64,000 nt of DNA from Austropuccinia psidii (taxonomy: Eukaryota; Basidiomycota; Pucciniomycetes; Pucciniales; Sphaerophragmiaceae), in contig JALGQZ010000004.1 of assembly GCA_023105745.1 (NCBI GenBank), forward strand, positions 8,753,951 to 8,817,950, given 5' to 3'. A program made the position numbers and the translations under genes. Below are positions 59,430 through 64,000 of this stretch, piece by piece. The notes under the pieces are model-generated. The model was given only the letters and a program-made list of their open reading frames with translations. It was not told where the DNA came from and did not search any database. The stretch's first letter is position 1; the number at the start of each line of letters is the position of its first letter.

Positions 59430-60206
59430 CTACTAGAAGTGGAAGTAACTACTCCATCCAATCAAATGGATCTGGACCAGGATATTCCAGTCATAAATCA
59501 AAAAGACCATAATGTCAGCCCAGAGGAGAGGCACAAATGGAGGATGTCAGAGCTTCCACCAGTTCCCAAAGGTTAGCCAGCACCTTTGACACTCTTATTG
59601 AGAGTCCAGAAGCTGAAATAACTGCTATTGCTGTTGTTAGACCTGAATCACTTTCAACAGGGAGCAATAAAGATATACCAGTCTCAGTACAAGAACTGGT
59701 TTATGGCAGGAAAACAACAAGAGTGGGAATTTCTCCCAAGTCTTTGGATAGGCACCATGAGCTCATATCTTCAAGTGAAGAAGCTCATGGGGCCAGAAAA
59801 GATAGAGGAACTTCTGAAGGGTTCAACACCCATGTCTTGAAAAGGACAAGTCCAACAGATAAAAGCTTGGTTGAAAAATCAAAGCATGTTTTCAGAGGAC
59901 CAGAAGAAGAAGTTGGCCCAAGGGAAGGAAAAAAGCCCAGTGGAAGCTCCCCAAGCCTCAACAAGCAAAATTCTGCCTCAACAAGTGACAAAAAAGGCCA
60001 AGAAAACCCCAAAGTCCAACCAGAAGGGCAAGAAAAAGGCAAAGGGAAAGGAACAGCCCAAGTGGAACAAGACTTACCCACAGAGCCACAGGATTCCCAA
60101 GAAAGAAAAGACAGCCATGGACAATGTGTTCAATATTGCAAGAACTCTGATGAAATTCAAAAACAAGGAAGAGGAAAGATTGAACCAATCTTTTCAAAAG
60201 AAGTAG
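59430..60206 (+). pseudogene. Z overlapping reading frame (frame 2) in gag
   Basis: In a second frame the sequence is also protein-like: MDLDQDIPVINQKDHNVSPE and ERHKWRMSELPPVPKG (59466-59573), a stop, then from about 59628 KQQEWEFLPSLWIGTMSSYL and QVKKLMGPEKIEELLKG, a stop, then SEDQKKKLAQGKEKSPVEAP, a Lys-rich block, and RIPKKEKTAMDNVFNIARTL followed by KNKEEERLNQSFQKK and TAG at 60204-60206. X carries the same motif order in its second frame. A GT-AG pair (59572-59660) would join PPVPKG to frame 1 at SNKDIPVSVQ. Confidence 0.65.
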
Positions 60207-60556
60207 ATCTTGTAAAGCTTTTAAACAAAATTGAACTCTGTAATGAAGATATTATAACAAAGTTTCAAAAATTTGAATATATCCAAAAAATGTTGGGTAA
60301 TGAGATACTGAAAGTGAAAGAGTCACAAAAGACCATTATTGAGCTTGAAAATGTTAATAAAGACAATTTTTTGTCTTTGACACAAATTTGTGCAAGAATT
60401 GAGTCTAAGGTTACCTTACTCAATCAACCAGATGACAATTCTATTTCTTTTAAAACTAGACAGTTAAAAGGATTAAGATTACAATTTCAAAACTTGGAAA
60501 ACTCAACTGGGCACAATGCAGATTTTTTTCAAGAACAATTGGAAAAAAGTGATAAA

Positions 60557-60561
60557 TCAAG
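60557..60561 (+). repeat. Target-site duplication of LTR A2, left
   Basis: TCAAG directly before the TGTAAGG end of the solo LTR; the right copy is 62394-62398. Confidence 0.85.
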
Positions 60562-62393
60562 TGTAAGGTGTGGATATGAAACTTTGATTAAAAATCAAGT
60601 ACTTTTCCTGTCCTCAAAATTTGTATAAGGTAAAAATCAATTAAAGATAGTAAGAAATATTATTTTTAAAAGAAAACACGCCAATTTTATTGCTTATAGC
60701 TTTATTAGTATAAAAAATCAATATTATAAAAATTTATTGTTTTACCAACAATAAAAATATATCCAAAAAATGCTCTACAAGAGATATTTTAAGGCTACAA
60801 AAGAAATTTCTTAAAGAGCAATTTCAATTGGAATTAATTGAGAAAAGAACTGAAAGCAATTAATTAAAGAACCAAGTCTTTAAAAAGAATATTAAAGAGA
60901 AAACACGCCCAAAAGTGACCAGAGTGAATTTGGAAACAAAGTGACAAAGCTTACAGTGATGAAAGATGCTTTAATTCAATTTTGGGGTGGTTCAGGGGTA
61001 AAAATGATTATAAGAGTTACAAACAATGATTATAATGATTTTTTCACATGGTTAAAAGGTTAAAAATGATTTAAAAAAAGGTGGTTGGAATCTTTTATTG
61101 ATTGGTTTAACAGTGTTTAAACTAATTAATAAAAGGAAAAGATTCTAACATGAAGAGAAAAGTGGGGCAAAGAAGACATTCTTTTATAGCCATCAATTTT
61201 CTTACTACAAAAGTAGAATTTACTCTTGTCAGTCGTAAAAAACAGTCTGACAACAGAAAAGCTAATTATGGCATCATTGAACCCTGGTTTAGACCAAAAA
61301 AGGGCTGGTTTAAGCCATTTTTAGCCATTTTAGACCCTTAAATCAGCCATTACTATAGAAATACCTAGTCTAGAGTCTTCAAAACACGTCAGAATGTGTG
61401 TAAGAGGCGTAGAAACCAGTTAAAACTGTTTTTGCTAAGTTTGTTTTATCTTAAGGGTAGTTTTACCCTCTTGGCAACAGCTAAAACTACCCCAGTTGGT
61501 ATCAAAACCTCATCATCAATTGAGTTCACAGACCCTGTAACTCAATTCCAGGCCAAAAGTGATGAGCTTTTGCGTGAAGTTTGACATCCCACACCTGTCA
61601 GCAAGGATTTTGGGGGTCTAGCTCCCCCTTAGAGCTGGAGTTCCTTTTCCCCCCAAATTTAATCTTTCCAATTTATTTTTCCTTTAATTCCCCATCATGT
61701 ATTATACTTATAATTTACATATGTAATTCAATTCAATTGTACAGTACAATACAGTAATAATTGAAACCTCATATGTACATCAAAGTTCACTTATGTAATA
61801 CACGTGCACATTTTGATATTTCAATTGAATTCAATTGAAAATACTTCAATTCCTCATAACTTCTAAACTAAACACAACACCTCAATTTTAACACAAAAAT
61901 TGATGGTTAACACCACATGTGGTGTCAATTAAATTAAAGTTTTGAGGATTTTCAACTTTTGTATTGAAAATACTAAAAACTTAATTTAAGCTTATTTAAA
62001 GTTGAGTTACAGAAATTTCATCCAGAGGTGACGCCACCTGATTTTTTATGAGGAATCCAATGGTGAAATAATTTTTATATGTTTATTTATTGGATAAAAG
62101 GTTATAATAATTTTTATTTAACTTTTTTCCAAATTTGTTTATTTTTTTTTACAATTTTGTTAAAAATTAATTTTTACTTAATTTTTTCAAGTATAAATGT
62201 AATTTTGCAATTTCAAAATTTTAATGTAATTTTATTTTTAAATTTTAATTAAATTTTTGATTGTGAATATAATTTTATATTTATATTTTCATTTTCATCT
62301 TAATAATATAAATAAGTTTATTTTATTTATATTTATATGTTAATTTTGTATTTGTGGTCTTTTGGGTATATGAAATTACCTCTAAGGCTCACA
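60562..62393 (-). repeat. Solo LTR A2 inserted in Z gag
   Basis: 1832 bp with TG/CA ends and the five-base duplication TCAAG on both sides. It matches the X 5' LTR (A1) along its whole length. The minus orientation is shown by the TGTGAGCCTTAGAGGTA head at 62393 and a TATA box (GGCTATAAAAGAATG) at 61198-61192. No internal element sequence remains, as expected after recombination between two LTRs. Confidence 0.92.
61192..61198 (-). promoter_or_regulatory. TATA box of solo LTR A2
   Basis: The minus strand reads GGCTATAAAAGAATG, intact and identical in core to copy A1. Confidence 0.65.
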
Positions 62394-63094
62394 TCAAGAC
62401 TTGAATTGAAAGAAGATATTTAATCAAGTTTTAATAATATCTCATTGAAGAATGATTTGCCAAGACGGTCTACACCAATTCCTGACAGGAATGTGCTAAA
62501 CTTGAATGATTACTTACATCATACAATTTCAAGTAATTCAGAAGTAGAAACTGCTTGCAATTTTAAAGACAGTCCAAGATTAGAGGAATGGCCAACCTTC
62601 AGTGGTGAAGGGGAATCTAATCATATGGAATTTATGAAAACAACTGATATGTTTAAAGAAGACTTTAACATACCAGATGAATACATAAGTGCCATATTAC
62701 ACTCATTGTTTACCAAATCACCAAAGAAATGGTATTACAAAATGAGACAAGACCATGGTAAACATTCTTGGCCTTGGTGGAAAGAACAAATTATTTCCAA
62801 TTGGGAAAATGAGTCCTGGAGATTTAAATTGGAGAATTCTTTTGAAGAAGCCATTTTTAATATTGAGAGGGACAGGCCCATGTCTTGGTTTCTTAAACAA
62901 AAGGACAAATTAACTGCCCTTCATCCTGATATGTCTGAAACAATGGTACATAAAAGGATATTAAGAAAGTGTGGTGGTGACCTTGAGAATTCTATAAGAA
63001 GCAGATTTATTGAGCCTTGCTCTACAGAAGATTATGTCAATGCCATGGAGAAATCACCACTAGAACAAAAATTGGTAGAAATTGGTATAAACCC
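62394..63094 (+). pseudogene. Z gag, capsid part (frame 1 continued)
   Basis: Reading resumes right after the LTR: SRLELKEDI, a TAA at 62424-62426, then SLKNDLPRRSTPIPDRNVLN, CNFKDSPRLEEWPTFSGEGE, NHMEFMKTTDMFKEDFNIPD, KKWYYKMRQDHGKHSWPWWK and RFIEPCSTEDYVNAME. The W-x-W block and spacing resemble retrotransposon capsid domains. A one-base shift near 63050 moves the continuation (ITTRTKIGRNWYKP) to another frame. At 63095 another LTR interrupts it. Confidence 0.85.
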
Positions 63095-64000
63095 TGTAAG
63101 GTTTGACTATGAAACAATAAGTAAAAATTACTAATATTTTACTTATTGTACTATGAATGTCCTTATAAATGAAATAAATAAGATAAAAATCATTAAAGTA
63201 CTAAAGAATTATTATAATTATGGCGTAAAAATAATTATATTATTAATAAAATATGATAATATAATTTATATTATAAAATATAATAAAATAAAATAAATAT
63301 ATTAATATAAAATAATTGATATATTCAAGGGCACTTTATTATTGTTACAAACAAATAATAAAGGCGTAAAAAATTGTTTTTTATTAATAAAAAACAATTA
63401 ATAACAATAATATTACCAATATTAAAGTTATAAATTAATATAAATACTATTCATATTAATTAAAGAATTATTAAAAGAATAATAGAGAGAAAATTATTAT
63501 AATAAGAGAAAATAACCTACTTTTAATACTTAATATAATAATTTTGAGATATTTTACGCCAAATAATATAAATACAATTTATCCAAATTGTATTTACAAA
63601 AAAAAATAGCGAAATTACAAATATTCTTGATTTTTACGTGGAAATGAGATGTTAGAGAGAGAGATTTCTAACAAAAACAATTAAATAAATGATTTAATCA
63701 GGTCAAAATTGATTATTATGATAATATGATCTTTGGTCTTTGATAATATAAAGGTTTTATATATAAAGAATAAAGAAATTACCTTTTTATTGTATTGATT
63801 TAATGTTTTTGATGCGTCTGAGGGGAAAACAGAGTAAAAAGAGCTCTATTTATAGTAAATACCTCCCTCCTAGAGTCCAACAGGCTTCTAGTAGACGTGT
63901 ACTGATCAATATTTGAAGGTTTGGTGATGATTACATCATGATCAAACCATATTACATCATTATTACGCCATTATTTAGAGTTATCACTATAACTCTAAGT
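63095..64000 (-). repeat. LTR-like insertion E, 3' end on the minus strand
   Basis: It begins on the plus strand with TGTAAGGTTTGACTATGAAAC, close to the TGTAAGGTGTGGATATGAAAC end of the A-type LTR, and replaces gag sequence from this point on. It is very AT-rich, with GGCGTAAAAA/TTTTACGCC words of both orientations (near 63222, 63362, 63553, 63964). The far end lies beyond the window. Confidence 0.6.

Larger units (their letters stand above)
59270..60561 (+). pseudogene. Z gag, N-terminal part (frame 1)
   Basis: From about 59270 gag-like pieces are readable (RESPLYSEASESSIEIKTS; then SGSNYSIQSNGSGPGYSSHK with a TAA at 59509-59511). The long frame runs from ATG 59537: SSQRLASTFDTLIESPEAE, IPVSVQELVYGRK, RTSPTDKSLVEK, a Gly/Lys/Glu-rich linker, then HGQCVQYCKNSDEIQKQ and a coiled-coil-like region (LVKLLNKIELCNEDIITK, LKVKESQKTIIELEN, NKDNFLSLTQICARIESK). 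At 60562 it is cut by LTR A2; the last codons of the open frame up to 60628 are LTR sequence. It continues after the LTR at 62394. Confidence 0.85.
56549..64000 (+). mobile_element. LTR retrotransposon Z, 5' part, with nested insertions
   Basis: 5' LTR (56549-58713), PBS-like site, leader, then gag, broken by the solo LTR A2 (60562-62393) and again at 63095 by another LTR. Protease, RT and integrase are not in the window, so Z continues beyond 64000 or is truncated. It sits inside LTR A3. Z and X are related families by gag and LTR architecture. Confidence 0.85.

Noticed and set aside
59785..60197. Minus-strand open frames in the Z gag
   Set aside because: They are complements of the low-complexity Lys/Gly/Glu linker, with no independent support.

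Overview
The window reads as a gene-poor, TE-rich, roughly 70% AT nuclear segment of a basidiomycete. The wording of several retroelement proteins (the gag at 12.2 kb, the RT with a GGYDERELD block, the WPTFSGEGE gag) matches what I remember of predicted proteins from the myrtle rust fungus Austropuccinia psidii. That assignment is recollection and has not been searched.

Only one convincing host gene is present: a two-exon gene on the minus strand (32400-30532) for a fungal diacylglycerol/sphingoid-base kinase-like protein. I extended its 3' end through an 81-nt GT-AG intron. Almost everything else recognisable is LTR-retrotransposon material.

Layout. 0.6-4.9 kb: a decayed Ty3-type element (called Y) on the minus strand, with RT, RNase H and integrase in pieces and a candidate 3' LTR. 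4.9-14.45 kb: a nearly full-length chromodomain Ty3 element (D, minus strand) with two 1.45-1.5 kb LTRs, gag, protease, RT, RNase H, integrase and a shortened chromodomain. It is inactivated by stops, frameshifts and lost catalytic residues. 14.45-18.18 kb: the 5' end of another element (X, minus strand), namely gag, a primer-binding-site-like motif and a 1.8 kb 5' LTR. D lies inside the X gag. 18.2-30.5 kb: AT-rich sequence with a short solo LTR (26335-27097) flanked by the target duplication CAACT, and a C-rich island at 25.35 kb. 30.5-32.4 kb: the kinase gene. 32.9-44.6 kb: scattered LTR relics of one superfamily. 44.63-46.83 kb: an unusual terminal-inverted-repeat element filled with a palindromic 21-bp minisatellite. 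47-55.6 kb: AT-rich DNA with one orphan open frame and a long T-rich/A-rich inverted region around a 9-bp microsatellite. 55.6-64 kb: a nested insertion stack. An A-type LTR is broken by a Z element (5' LTR, PBS, gag); the Z gag is in turn broken by a 1832-bp solo LTR with a TCAAG duplication and is cut again at 63095 by another LTR.

The most interesting biological signal is that two diverged gag regions (X and Z) both keep a second, overlapping reading frame with its own conserved motifs. The second is the foldback-like palindromic minisatellite element.
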